Origin: XN24 sp047921455
GTDB taxonomy: Bacteria; Pseudomonadota; Gammaproteobacteria; Steroidobacterales; XN24
Direction: 5' to 3'
Assembly: GCA_047921455.1 (NCBI GenBank)
Contig: JBLRWC010000045.1
Span: forward strand, 1-18,744
Length of the DNA: 18,744 bases
Part shown: positions 6,709 through 14,759 of the stretch, in pieces
How the letters are laid out: every line of letters starts with the position of its first letter
Numbering within the stretch: position 1 is the first letter of the stretch
Position numbers and translations under genes: made by a program
The notes under the pieces: model-generated
What the model was told of the DNA's origin: nothing
The model's input: only the letters and a program-made list of their open reading frames with translations
Databases searched by the model: none

Positions 6709-7854
6709 TCAACCCGGCGAGACCTGCGACTCCTCGATCAGCATGTCCACCACCGCATCCAGCGCCGCGCGCTGCGACGCGCCGGCGGCCAGCGCACGCT
6801 CGTAGGTCGCCACCTGGCGATGGGCGCTGGTGCCGCGCTCGAGAATCTTCCACGCGTGCTCGACCTCGGCCGTGCACCCCAGCGCATCCGAATCCTCGCG
6901 CACCAGCTCGATCAGCTCGCCGAGGTTTTCCGCATGCGGCACGATCGCGCCACGCCCGAGATCCACCAAGCCCTCGTCGAAACTGTAGCGCATGGCGCGC
7001 CAGCGATTTTCCATCAGCAGCATGCGCGCATACGTCCGCCAGCGCTGGTTCGAGCGGCGCAACCGGTACAGCATGCGCAGCAGCGACACGTTGATGGCCG
7101 CAATGCAGATCGCATCCTCGATGCGCGTGCACACGTCCATCACGCGCGTCTCCAGCGTCGGGTAACGCGCGCTCGGCCGCACGTCCCACCAGATCTTCGA
7201 GCCGTCTTCGATCAGCCCGGCTTCCACCATCAGGTCGATGTGGCGCGAGTACTCCGCCCAGCTGGCAAAGTTCTCCGGCATGCCCGTACGCGGCAGCGCG
7301 TCGAACACCGTCAGGCGAAACGACTTGAGGCCGGTATTCTCGCCTTCCCAGAACGGCGACGAACACGACAAGGCCAGCATGTGCGGCAAAAAATAGGCGA
7401 ACTGGCCCATCAGGTCGATGCGGGTTTCCTCGTCCTCGATGCCGACGTGCACATGCATGCCGCAGATCAGCAAGCGGCGCGCCGTGGCCTGCAACTCGCG
7501 GCCGAGGCTGTCATAGCGCTCCTTGTCGGTATGGCGCTGGTCAAGCCAGCGCGCGAACGGATGCGTGGACGCGGCGATCGGCGCACAGCCGTGCCGATCC
7601 GCCACCTTGCTGACGCAATCGCGCATCCGCGACAACTCCTGGCGCACTTCGGCGATGCTCTCGCAAACCTTGGTGCCGACCTCGATTTGCGCCCGCAGGA
7701 ACTCGGGGCTGACCTGGCCGCGCGCCTCCATCTCGTGCTCGCATTCCTCGATCATGGACTCGGGCATGTCCGTGACCAGGTCGCGCGTCTGGCGATCGAC
7801 CAGCAGGTATTCCTCTTCGACGCCGACCGTGAAGCTGGGCTCTTTGTCACTCAT
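6709..7854 (-). CDS. ybdK: YbdK-type carboxylate-amine ligase (glutamate-cysteine ligase 2 family)
   Basis: A 381-residue ATP-dependent ligase of the GCS2 family that joins a carboxylate to an amine; in E. coli YbdK shows weak gamma-glutamylcysteine synthetase activity, and the physiological substrate is unknown. Recognisable elements are the N-terminal GVEEEYLLVD (residues 11-20), the GMHVHVGI strand, EVRQELSRMR, and a conserved region around FRLTVFDALPRTGMPENF and DVRPSARYPTLETRVMD. The ATG at 7854 is chosen because homologs begin a few residues before FTVGVEEE; the in-frame extension to 7917 would lie inside the upstream gene. Start and upstream stop overlap by 8 nt (ATGAGTGA), so translation is very likely coupled with the amidohydrolase. 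Confidence 0.93.
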   Translation of the reverse strand: MSDKEPSFTVGVEEEYLLVDRQTRDLVTDMPESMIEECEHEMEARGQVSPEFLRAQIEVGTKVCESIAEVRQELSRMRDCVSKVADRHGCAPIAASTHPFARWLDQRHTDKERYDSLGRELQATARRLLICGMHVHVGIEDEETRIDLMGQFAYFLPHMLALSCSSPFWEGENTGLKSFRLTVFDALPRTGMPENFASWAEYSRHIDLMVEAGLIEDGSKIWWDVRPSARYPTLETRVMDVCTRIEDAICIAAINVSLLRMLYRLRRSNQRWRTYARMLLMENRWRAMRYSFDEGLVDLGRGAIVPHAENLGELIELVREDSDALGCTAEVEHAWKILERGTSAHRQVATYERALAAGASQRAALDAVVDMLIEESQVSPG

Positions 7855-8719
7855 CCAGGCCACCCCCGAATTTCCGGTACAAGTCTTCGTTGGCAAGAAT
7901 CCGTTCGAGCACATCACCGAGGATGTCCGCCCAGCGGCGGACTCCTTCAGGATGACTGATCAGGTCCTGCCGTATCTCGATGGAAACGTGGGGGAGGCCG
8001 CCGCCTTCTGCGTGGTGATCCACGGTGTGGTCCGCGGGCGCGCGACCGGAATAAGGTTCGTTATCACCCACTGCGACACCCTGGGCGCGCAGCATGGCCA
8101 GCAGCGGCGCCGGAATACGGGGATCCTTGTCCCACAGGATGCCGATCTGCCACGGGCGGCGAACTTTCTTGAAAATCGGCGTGAAGCTGTGCACCGCGAC
8201 GAAGGCCGGCACGATATTGCGCCGCTCGAAGCTCTCCAGCCGACGCCGGATCGCATCATGGTAGGGATAAAAAAACTGCTGCGCGCGCTCCGCCTTGTCT
8301 GCGTCGCTCAGCCCCTGGTTGCCGGGAATGAACTCGCCGTCGCTGACGGCCAGGATCGAGGTGGGGTCATTGAGGCCGCGATTGCAGTCGACCACCAGGC
8401 GGGAATAGCTCGCCAGCACGGCCGGCGCGTCCAATCGCGTCGACAACAACTCGGCCACCTCGCCCGCGCCGATATCGCTCGCGATATGCCGGCCGAGCGC
8501 CAGCTCGTCGAGCCCCAGGTCGTTCATCCGCGCGGGAATTCGATTGCTGGCATGATCGCAAACCACCAGCAACCTGGCGCGGCCCTTTGGATTGAGCACG
8601 CGGAACGGCCCAGGTTCCCCCGGTTCGATCAATACATTATTTCGCCCCAGCGCATCCCGGCCAGTCAGCCGCCCGACTTCTCCATGTGCGCCGGGCGCAC
8701 CGCCCGAAATCCTTGTCAT
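7847..8719 (-). CDS. N-formylglutamate amidohydrolase family protein
   Basis: A 290-residue metal-dependent hydrolase of the FGase family. Members cleave N-formyl or similar amide groups from glutamate, as in the last step of one histidine-degradation route (HutG type). Visible motifs are CDHASN (54-59), SYSRLVVDCNR (104-114), VAVHSFTP (174-181), EPYSG (221-225) and SIEIRQDL (247-253). No other hut genes are nearby; the partner here is the overlapping ybdK-like ligase gene, an association I recall from other proteobacteria. That suggests a function outside histidine breakdown, perhaps hydrolysis of a ligase product or a related amide. The ATG at 8719 has a weak ribosome site. The first 30 residues are poorly conserved, so the start is uncertain by some codons. 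The c-di-GMP gene ends 51 bp upstream, and co-transcription is possible. Confidence 0.9.
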   Translation of the reverse strand: MTRISGGAPGAHGEVGRLTGRDALGRNNVLIEPGEPGPFRVLNPKGRARLLVVCDHASNRIPARMNDLGLDELALGRHIASDIGAGEVAELLSTRLDAPAVLASYSRLVVDCNRGLNDPTSILAVSDGEFIPGNQGLSDADKAERAQQFFYPYHDAIRRRLESFERRNIVPAFVAVHSFTPIFKKVRRPWQIGILWDKDPRIPAPLLAMLRAQGVAVGDNEPYSGRAPADHTVDHHAEGGGLPHVSIEIRQDLISHPEGVRRWADILGDVLERILANEDLYRKFGGGLDE

Positions 8720-8770
8720 GCGCCGAGTGTATGGGACGCCAACGCAACGGGCAAACGGCGGTCCGCCCGC

Positions 8771-11700
8771 TCAGGCCAGGCGTAGCATCGGGCGCTTGCC
8801 GCGCGCTGCAAGGCGCGGAAACTTCGTCACCGAGGCCGGCGCGGCGATGTGAAAGCCCTGCACATACTCCACGCCGATGTTCTCCAGCAACTCCAGCGCC
8901 TCGCGTGATTCGACATGCTCGGCAATCATGCGGATGCCCATCGCCTTGCCGACACGGTGAATGGCGTCGACCATGCACTGGTGCACGTGGTTGCTCGCAA
9001 TATTGCGCACGAAGTTGCCGTCGATCTTGATGTAGTCCACCGGCAGGTTCTGCAGGTAGCTGAACGATGACAGCCCGTTGCCGAAATCATCCAGCGAGAA
9101 TTCGCAGCCGCGCGACTTCAGCTCGTTCATGAAATGCACTGCCCGGCCGAGGTTCTGGATGGCGGCAGTCTCGGTGATCTCGAAGCAGATGGTGCGCTTG
9201 CACGGGCCATATTCATCGATCGCCGCGATCACGAACTCGAGGAACTTGTCGTCGTTCAGCGAGGTGCCCGACAAGTTGATGGCCAGCGTGTAGCCTTCGC
9301 CCTGATCGTAGTCATCGGGCCGGCAGACAAGATGCGCCAGCGCCTGGGTGATCACCCAGCGATCCACCATCGGCATGATGTTGTAGCGCTCCGCCGCCGG
9401 GATGAACGCGTTCGGCGGCACCATCCGACCGTTCTCGTCGCGCATCCGGATGAGCAGCTCGTAGTGGCCACGCTTGTCCGGGTTCGCGCCAATTGGCACG
9501 ATCGGCTGGAAAAACAGCTCGAGCCGGTCCTCGTCGATCGCGCGCGTGATACGCGAGACCCACTGCATTTCGGCATGCCGCTCCGGCGCGGCGCCGTGCT
9601 GGTAGACATGCACCCGGTTGCGGCCGAGGTCCTTGGCCGAGTAGCAGGCCACGTCGGCCGCCGACATCAGGCTCTCGATACTCTCGGAGTCCTCGCGGAT
9701 CGCGACCAGGCCGATGGACACGCCGATATCGAACGCCGCCTCGCCGGCGACGAAGCGGTAGTCGCGAATCGCGCCGCGCATTTCGTCGGCAATCTCGATG
9801 GCCCGGTCCAGCGCGCAGTTCTCCAGCAACACGCCGAACTCGTCGCCGCCCAGCCGCGAAACGGTGTCGGCGGAGCGCACGAAACTGCGGATGAGCGTGG
9901 TGACCTGCTTGAGCAGCTGGTCGCCGGCGTTATGCCCGCAGGTGTCGTTTACAACCTTGAACTGGTCGAGATCAAGATACAGCAGCACGTGGGACTCGCC
10001 GTTACGTGCACTGCTGAGAGCGCTCTCCAGCCGCACTTCGAACTCGCGGCGGTTGATCAGCCCGGTGAGCGAATCGTGCGCCGCGTGGTGCGCCAGCTGG
10101 CGACGCAGCTGGCGTTCCTTGCTGACGTCGTGCACCACCAGCACCGCACCCGCCAGTTGGCCGGCGGCGTCGCGAATCGGCGCGGCCGAATCCTGGATGG
10201 GGATTTCCTGCCCGTCGCGCGATACCAGCACCGAGTGTTGCCCCACGTCGGTGACTTTGCCATCGCGCAGGCAGACCAGTGCCGGGTTCTGCAGCGTGTG
10301 GCCGCGCGTCTCGTGGCGCAACATCACCACTTCGCCGACGGGCCGGCCGCGCGCCTCCGCCAGCGACCAGCCGGTGAGTGTTTCGGCCACCGGGTTGAGG
10401 TAATCCAAGCGACCTTCATTGTCGGTCGCGATGACGCCGTCGGCGATGGAGTTCAGCGTCACCTGGGCGCGTTCGCGCTGGGCATGCACTTCGAGTTCCG
10501 CGCGCTTGCGTTCAGTGATGTCCGACAGCGTGCCCTCGTGACCCACCAGGTTGCCGTTTTCGTCGAGCAGCGTGCGGGCATTTTCCAGCACCACGATCTC
10601 GCTGCCGTCCTTGCGCCGCAGCCGCAACTCGGCGTTGCGCAAGTTGCCCTCGCGATGCAGCGCCTCGAGCATCAAGGCACGCTCTTCCGGATCGACGTAC
10701 AGCTCGGCGATGCTGCCGAGCGCCATCAACTCGCCGGCCGAGTCATAGCCGAGCATCTGCACCAGGCTCGGATTGCATGAAATGAAGTGGCCGTCGTAGG
10801 ACACCTGGTACACGCCGTCGAGTACCTTTTCGAACAGGCCGCGAAAGCGCCGCTCGCTGATTTGCAGCGCACGCTCGGCGCGCTTGCGCGTGATGGCGAT
10901 GCCGGCCAGCTGGCTGATGCGATCGAACAAATCGAGATGCTCGACCAGCTCCACGCCTTCTCCGGCCAGGTACACGGCGAAGGCGCCGATGACCCGCCCA
11001 TCTGCATCCTGGATGGGCATCGACCAGCAACCGCTGTAGCCGTGGGCGGCGGCGCGTTTTTTCTGGATGGCCCACATCGGCGAGGTGCCGATATTGCCCA
11101 TGCAAGCGGTTTCATCGAAGGCGCTGGACTTGATGGCGGATCGTTCGAAGTCGCTGAACACGATGCGGCCCACATCGGCGTGAAATTCGTCCGGCAGGCT
11201 TGGTGCCGCCAGCAGCTCGAGTTCGCTGCTGGACTCGTCCAGCACGTACAGCGCCGGGTGCAGCGCCGGCACGATGCGCGTGATGGTTTCCGCTGCCGCG
11301 GCCAGGATGGAGGACAAGCTGGCGTTGGCCGCGATGCGCTCGAGAATCTCGCGCTCGCCGGCGGCGCGCAGCCCGGCGTGCTTGCGGGCGCGGATGTCGA
11401 TGACGGAGGCGCGCATCATGGCGCGGCCACCGAACTCGATGCGCGCCAGGCGTACTTCACAGGGAATCTGTTCGCCCGTGGCATCGCAGTGCAGCCACTC
11501 GAAGCATTCCTCGCTGCCGGCGAGCACGGCCTCGATGCGGGCCCGCGAAACCTCCGGCGACGGCGTGCCGTCGGGCTGGGCGGGCGGACTGAAATCATCC
11601 GGCCCGCTCGCCAGCAGGCTTGCGCGGTTAGTCTTGAACAACTTCAGCGCCATGTCGTTGGCGTCCACGAAACGACCCGTCTCGGGATCGAGCACGACGA

Positions 11701-12322
11701 TGGCCTCGGGTGCGCTGTCGACCAGCGAGCGGTAGCGCGCCTCGCTTTCGCGCAAGGCCCGCTCGGCCTCGAGGTGCTCGCTCATGTCGCGAATGGCCAG
11801 CACGTAGATGCCGCATTCCTCGGGCTCGGTGGCGCAGGCGGCGAGGATATCCACTGGGAATTCGCGGTCGTCGGCGCGCTTGCCGAGGCCACGGGTCGCC
11901 GACAAGTCGAGCTGGGTATTTTCCTGGACGCGCGAGAGTTTCTTGAGGTACTCGGCTTCGCGGCCGATGGTGGGCACGACCAGCACGTGGCTGAGTGGTT
12001 GGCCGATCAGTTCGTTCGACTGGCGACCGAACATGCGCTCTGCCGTGATGTTGATCGAGCGAATGAACCCATCCGCATCGACCGAAACAATGCCGTCCTT
12101 GATATTGTCGAGCAACAGCCGCAAGCCTTCGTCGCTCTCGGCGTTGCCGGCCTCCGCCTGCTTGCGCTCGAGCTCCGCCAGGCGGCTTTCCAGGGTACGC
12201 AGCTCTTTCTCGTAGTTGCCGTACTGGTGATGTACCGCCGTCACCAGCGCTTCCAGCCGCGCCTTGTGTGGCGAGGCCATGCCAAGCGAGGACTGGAGCT
12301 GCTTGCGCAGGATCGGATGCAT
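8771..12322 (-). CDS. PAS-PAS-GAF-PAS-PAS-GGDEF-EAL cyclic-di-GMP regulatory protein
   Basis: A 1183-residue protein without membrane segments. The order is: coiled coil about 22-66, PAS 66-185, PAS 193-315, GAF 322-480, PAS 488-606, PAS 617-737, GGDEF 741-908, EAL 918-1170. The GGDEF signature at 825-829 is canonical, and an RxxD product-inhibition site (R816-D819) lies five residues before it. The EAL domain keeps E955 (in ELL), N1016, E1048, D1078, D1079, K1099, E1135 and Q1155, so both synthesis and breakdown of c-di-GMP are plausible. PAS and GAF modules would sense small ligands, redox state or light; no fixed cofactor residue can be read with confidence. The ATG at 12322 follows AAGTGAG with a 6-nt spacing. 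An in-frame ATG at 12376 adds 18 residues but lacks a ribosome site. Confidence 0.93.
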   Translation of the reverse strand: MHPILRKQLQSSLGMASPHKARLEALVTAVHHQYGNYEKELRTLESRLAELERKQAEAGNAESDEGLRLLLDNIKDGIVSVDADGFIRSINITAERMFGRQSNELIGQPLSHVLVVPTIGREAEYLKKLSRVQENTQLDLSATRGLGKRADDREFPVDILAACATEPEECGIYVLAIRDMSEHLEAERALRESEARYRSLVDSAPEAIVVLDPETGRFVDANDMALKLFKTNRASLLASGPDDFSPPAQPDGTPSPEVSRARIEAVLAGSEECFEWLHCDATGEQIPCEVRLARIEFGGRAMMRASVIDIRARKHAGLRAAGEREILERIAANASLSSILAAAAETITRIVPALHPALYVLDESSSELELLAAPSLPDEFHADVGRIVFSDFERSAIKSSAFDETACMGNIGTSPMWAIQKKRAAAHGYSGCWSMPIQDADGRVIGAFAVYLAGEGVELVEHLDLFDRISQLAGIAITRKRAERALQISERRFRGLFEKVLDGVYQVSYDGHFISCNPSLVQMLGYDSAGELMALGSIAELYVDPEERALMLEALHREGNLRNAELRLRRKDGSEIVVLENARTLLDENGNLVGHEGTLSDITERKRAELEVHAQRERAQVTLNSIADGVIATDNEGRLDYLNPVAETLTGWSLAEARGRPVGEVVMLRHETRGHTLQNPALVCLRDGKVTDVGQHSVLVSRDGQEIPIQDSAAPIRDAAGQLAGAVLVVHDVSKERQLRRQLAHHAAHDSLTGLINRREFEVRLESALSSARNGESHVLLYLDLDQFKVVNDTCGHNAGDQLLKQVTTLIRSFVRSADTVSRLGGDEFGVLLENCALDRAIEIADEMRGAIRDYRFVAGEAAFDIGVSIGLVAIREDSESIESLMSAADVACYSAKDLGRNRVHVYQHGAAPERHAEMQWVSRITRAIDEDRLELFFQPIVPIGANPDKRGHYELLIRMRDENGRMVPPNAFIPAAERYNIMPMVDRWVITQALAHLVCRPDDYDQGEGYTLAINLSGTSLNDDKFLEFVIAAIDEYGPCKRTICFEITETAAIQNLGRAVHFMNELKSRGCEFSLDDFGNGLSSFSYLQNLPVDYIKIDGNFVRNIASNHVHQCMVDAIHRVGKAMGIRMIAEHVESREALELLENIGVEYVQGFHIAAPASVTKFPRLAARGKRPMLRLA

Positions 12323-12386
12323 CAAAAACTCACTTCGGGTCGGGCCGCCGGTGTGCCCCACTGTCACTAAAAACATTAAGACAATT

Positions 12387-12401
12387 GGCTAACTGTTAGC
12401 C
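12387..12401. promoter_or_regulatory. Perfect 15-bp palindrome upstream of the c-di-GMP gene (candidate operator)
   Basis: GGCTAAC, one T, GTTAGCC: 7-bp arms around a single central base. It lies 65 bp upstream of the chosen start at 12322 and 11 bp upstream of the alternative ATG at 12376. The short spacing suits a dimeric regulator better than an RNA hairpin. The binding protein is unknown. Confidence 0.4.
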
Positions 12402-12581
12402 TGGGAAGCAGTTTTTAGCACAGAAATCGTGACCTGAGCGGCATTTCCGGCCGGCATTATGCAAAGTTGAGACCTGGCCCACAAAATTGGGCCGGATTAA
12501 CCGTCGGCGGGCCGGGGCCGACCGGGAACGGCCTGGCCGTCGGCGTCGAGACTGCCTGGACTGCCGATGGCCGAGGATGGC

Positions 12582-12614
12582 CGGCGACGACTGGGCGAAT
12601 GCTACTCGGCGACG
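12582..12614. repeat. 33-bp direct repeat flanking gap 3, left copy
   Basis: These 33 bases, which include the reverse complement of the last typA codons and stop, are identical to 12715-12747 on the other side of the N-run. Both copies touch the gap directly. This is the pattern left when two contigs with overlapping ends are scaffolded without merging. Confidence 0.9.
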
Positions 12615-12714
12615 NNNNNNNNNNNNNNNNNNNNNNNNNNNNNNNNNNNNNNNNNNNNNNNNNNNNNNNNNNNNNNNNNNNNNNNNNNNNNNNNNNNNNN
12701 NNNNNNNNNNNNNN
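12615..12714. other. Assembly gap 3 (100 N), probably not a real gap
   Basis: Exactly 100 N bounded on both sides by the same 33-bp sequence. Collapsing the copies would remove the gap and leave typA complete with a single stop. A true tandem duplication of the typA 3' end cannot be excluded from sequence alone. Confidence 0.9.
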
Positions 12715-12747
12715 CGGCGACGACTGGGCGAATGCTACTCGGCGACG
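12715..12747. repeat. 33-bp direct repeat flanking gap 3, right copy
   Basis: Identical to 12582-12614. This copy contains the real typA stop codon (12737-12735) in context, so it is the authentic one. Confidence 0.9.
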
Positions 12748-14555
12748 GCCGACCGGCTGGCCCGCTTGCGCTCATGCTCCTTGAGGAAGCGCTTGCGCAC
12801 GCGGATGGCGGCCGGCGTGATCTCGACCAGCTCGTCATCGTCGATGAACTCCAGCGCCTGCTCCAGCGTCAGGCGAATCGCCGGACTGAGCGTCAGCGCC
12901 TCGTCCTTGGAGGCGGCGCGGATGTTGGTCAGCTGCTTGGCGCGCAGCGGGTTCACGGTGAGGTCGTTTTCGCGGCTGTGAATGCCGACCACCTGGCCCT
13001 CGTAGACTTCGTCGCCCGGCCCGCTGAACAGCCGGCCGCGCTCCTGCAGGTTGAACAGGCCATAGGCCAGCGCCTTGCCGGTGCCGTTGGAAATCAGCAC
13101 GCCATTGCCGCGTTGTGCGAGCGGCCCGGACTTGACCGGCGCATAGCAATCGAACACGTGGTGCATCAGGCCCGTGCCCGAGGTCATGCTGCGGAAATCC
13201 GACTGGAAGCCGATCAGGCCGCGGCTGGGCACGCGGTAATCGAGCCGCACGCGGCCGAGGCCGTCCGGCGCCATGTCGAGCAGCTCGCCGCCGCGCTCGC
13301 CGAGCTGTTCCATGGTCGCGCCCTGGTGGCGCGTTTCCACGTCGAGGGTGACGAGCTCCCACGGCTCTTCCTGCACGCCGTCAGCGTTCAGGCGGGTGAT
13401 GACCTTGGGGCGCGACACCGCCATTTCGTAGCCTTCGCGCCGCATGGTCTCGAGGAACACGGACAGGTGCAGCTCGCCGCGGCCCGCGACCAGGAAGCGT
13501 TCCGGGTCGTCGGTGTCCTCGATGCGCAGCGCGACGTTGTGCACGGCCTCGCGATAGAGGCGCTCGCGCAGCTGGCGGCTGGTGACGAACTTGCCGTCGC
13601 GCCCGGCGAACGGCGAGGTGTTGGTCTCGAAGGTCATCTGGATGGTTGGCTCGTCCACCGTCAGCGGCGGCAGGGCCTCGGGCTTTGCCAAATCGCAGAT
13701 GGTATCGGAAATGCGCGGATGATCGAGGCCGGCAAAGCAGACGATCTCGCCGGCTTCGGCCTCGGCGACTTCGACGCGCTTCAGGCCGAGGAAGGAGTAG
13801 ACCTGCATGACTTTTTCGCTGCGCACCGAGCCGTCCGCGCCGACCACGGCGACCGGCGTGTTGCGCGTGATGCGGCCGCGCTTGACCAGCCCGATGCCGA
13901 TGGCGCCGACGTAGCTGGAGTAATCCAGCGCGCTGACCTGCAGCTGCAGCGGGCCTTCGGCCTGCACGTCGGGCGGCGGGCAGCGCGCCACGATGGTCTC
14001 GAACAACGGCTCCATGTTGTCGGTCAGTGTCTCGGGCGAGTGGCCGGCCTGGCCGAGCAGCGCGGAGGCGTACACGATAGGAAAATCGAGCTGCTCGTCG
14101 CTGGCGCCGAGGCTGTCCATGAGATCGAAGGTTTTCTCGACGGCCCAGTGGGGGCGCGCGCCGTCGCGGTCCACCTTGTTGATGACCACGATCGGCCTGA
14201 GGCCGTGGTCGAAGGCCTTGCGCGTCACGAACCGCGTCTGCGGCATCGGCCCGTCGACCGCGTCGACCAGCAACAGCACCGAGTCCACCATCGACAGCAC
14301 GCGCTCCACCTCGCCGCCGAAGTCGGCGTGGCCGGGCGTGTCGACGATGTTGATTCGATAGTCGTTCCAGCGGATGGCGGTGTTCTTCGCCAGGATGGTG
14401 ATGCCGCGCTCGCGTTCCTGCGGGTTCGAGTCCATCGCCCGTTCCTGCAGTTCCTCGCGATCCGCGAGCGTCTGCGACTGCTTCAGCAGCTTGTCCACCA
14501 GCGTCGTCTTGCCGTGGTCTACGTGAGCGATAATGGCTATGTTGCGCAACTTCAT
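12735..14555 (-). CDS. typA: Ribosome-associated translational GTPase TypA/BipA
   Basis: A 606-residue protein, essentially the length of E. coli BipA. GTPase motifs are G1 AHVDHGKT (10-17), G2 RGITI (50-54), G3 DTPGH (72-76), G4 NKVD (126-129) and a G5-like YASAL. They are followed by EF-G-like domains and the family-specific C-terminal part (SRGLIGF, MTSGTG, NGVLISNGTGKA, EYEGQ-like VYEGQVVGIHSR, LEQALEFIDDDELVE). It acts on the 70S ribosome and 50S assembly, notably in cold and stress. The ATG at 14555 gives MKLRNIAIIAHVDHG, matching homologs; the upstream in-frame extension to 14690 runs through a terminator-like leader and is rejected. No Shine-Dalgarno is present: the bases before ATG are the dispersed repeat copy B (ending GGTCCGACCCC). 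Confidence 0.97.
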   Translation of the reverse strand: MKLRNIAIIAHVDHGKTTLVDKLLKQSQTLADREELQERAMDSNPQERERGITILAKNTAIRWNDYRINIVDTPGHADFGGEVERVLSMVDSVLLLVDAVDGPMPQTRFVTRKAFDHGLRPIVVINKVDRDGARPHWAVEKTFDLMDSLGASDEQLDFPIVYASALLGQAGHSPETLTDNMEPLFETIVARCPPPDVQAEGPLQLQVSALDYSSYVGAIGIGLVKRGRITRNTPVAVVGADGSVRSEKVMQVYSFLGLKRVEVAEAEAGEIVCFAGLDHPRISDTICDLAKPEALPPLTVDEPTIQMTFETNTSPFAGRDGKFVTSRQLRERLYREAVHNVALRIEDTDDPERFLVAGRGELHLSVFLETMRREGYEMAVSRPKVITRLNADGVQEEPWELVTLDVETRHQGATMEQLGERGGELLDMAPDGLGRVRLDYRVPSRGLIGFQSDFRSMTSGTGLMHHVFDCYAPVKSGPLAQRGNGVLISNGTGKALAYGLFNLQERGRLFSGPGDEVYEGQVVGIHSRENDLTVNPLRAKQLTNIRAASKDEALTLSPAIRLTLEQALEFIDDDELVEITPAAIRVRKRFLKEHERKRASRSAVAE

Positions 14556-14556
14556 G

Positions 14557-14580
14557 GGGTCGGACCGTGGCAAGTGATTG
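14557..14580 (+). repeat. Dispersed repeat copy B directly before the typA start codon
   Basis: This 24-bp element matches copy A (6479-6502) at 23 of 24 bases, in the same orientation relative to its gene. On the minus strand it runs CAATCACTTGCCACGG... to ...GACCC, then one C and the ATG of typA. It fills the whole space between the T-rich end of the terminator-like hairpin and the start codon. Confidence 0.8.
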
Positions 14581-14612
14581 AAAAAAATAAGAAAAGGGCC
14601 AAAAAAAGCCCT
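14581..14612 (-). terminator. Rho-independent terminator or attenuator in the typA leader, after the ATPase operon
   Basis: On the minus strand AGGGC (14612-14608) pairs with GCCCT (14599-14595) around a T-rich loop, followed by TTTCTTATTTTTTT (14594-14581). A second upstream arm, AAGGGC at about 14627-14622, could pair with the same GCCCTT and compete. The hairpin can end transcripts of the V/A-ATPase operon. Because a TACAAT -10-like box lies upstream at 14676-14671, it may also sit within a typA leader and act as an attenuator. The stem is short (5 bp) but GC-rich. Confidence 0.6.
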
Positions 14613-14670
14613 CCTGGCGCCCTTAGGCGGCCGTTTTCCTAGCAAAAACCGTCTTGTAAGGCAGCCGAGC

Positions 14671-14676
14671 ATTGTA
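14671..14676 (-). promoter_or_regulatory. Possible -10 box of a typA promoter
   Basis: TACAAT on the minus strand, with no good -35 at 17 nt (AAGCAC-like). A start near 14664 would give a leader of roughly 110 nt that includes the terminator-like hairpin and repeat copy B. Only one promoter element is recognisable. Confidence 0.25.
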
Positions 14677-14712
14677 CCGCTAAACGGCACTCGTGCTTAG
14701 AAGACTGATTCA

Positions 14713-14759
14713 GGCCGGTTTTCGGTCCGCTAAGGCCGTTTCAGGGCCGGTTTTCGGCC
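14713..14759. repeat. Two near-identical 15-bp hairpin units at the end of the D-subunit gene
   Basis: 14713-14727 and 14745-14759 match at 14 of 15 bases (GGCCGGTTTTCGG plus YC) and are spaced by 32 bp. Each can fold as a small stem (CCGGCC side against GGCCG side) with an A- or T-rich loop. The second overlaps the last codons and stop of the D-subunit gene. They may be a local duplication, or part of the 3' processing or termination region of the ATPase operon. Confidence 0.5.

Larger units (their letters stand above)
12377..12734. other. Intergenic region between typA and the c-di-GMP gene, containing gap 3
   Basis: No gene is supported here. It holds a 15-bp palindrome at 12387-12401, a small hairpin at 12476-12493 (GGCCCA, loop CAAAAT, TGGGCC) without a T-run on either side, a GC-rich low-complexity stretch at 12500-12580 and the 100-N gap. 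If the gap is an artefact, the real interval is only about 225 bp. No clear terminator for typA is visible, so read-through into the c-di-GMP gene is possible. Confidence 0.7.

Noticed and set aside
8720..8770. Possible promoter (TTTGCC, 16 nt, CATACA) for the amidohydrolase gene
   Set aside because: Both boxes are poor matches and the interval is only 51 bp; co-transcription from upstream is equally likely.
12335..12355. A GGCCCGACCC word before the c-di-GMP gene resembling the core of the dispersed repeat
   Set aside because: Only about 9 of 10 core bases match and the rest of the element is absent; expected by chance in GC-rich DNA.
9134..12370. Two long + strand open frames (548 and 527 codons) opposite the c-di-GMP gene
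   Set aside because: Antisense shadows of a gene with five recognisable domain families; no similarity to known proteins and no promoter or ribosome site.
12476..12493. Hairpin GGCCCA/TGGGCC as a typA terminator
   Set aside because: The stem is only 6 bp and there is no T-run on either strand, so it is not supported as an intrinsic terminator.
14556..14690. N-terminal extension of TypA by 45 residues
   Set aside because: The extension reads through a T-run and hairpin; TypA homologs start at MxxKLRNIAII-like sequence, matching the ATG at 14555.
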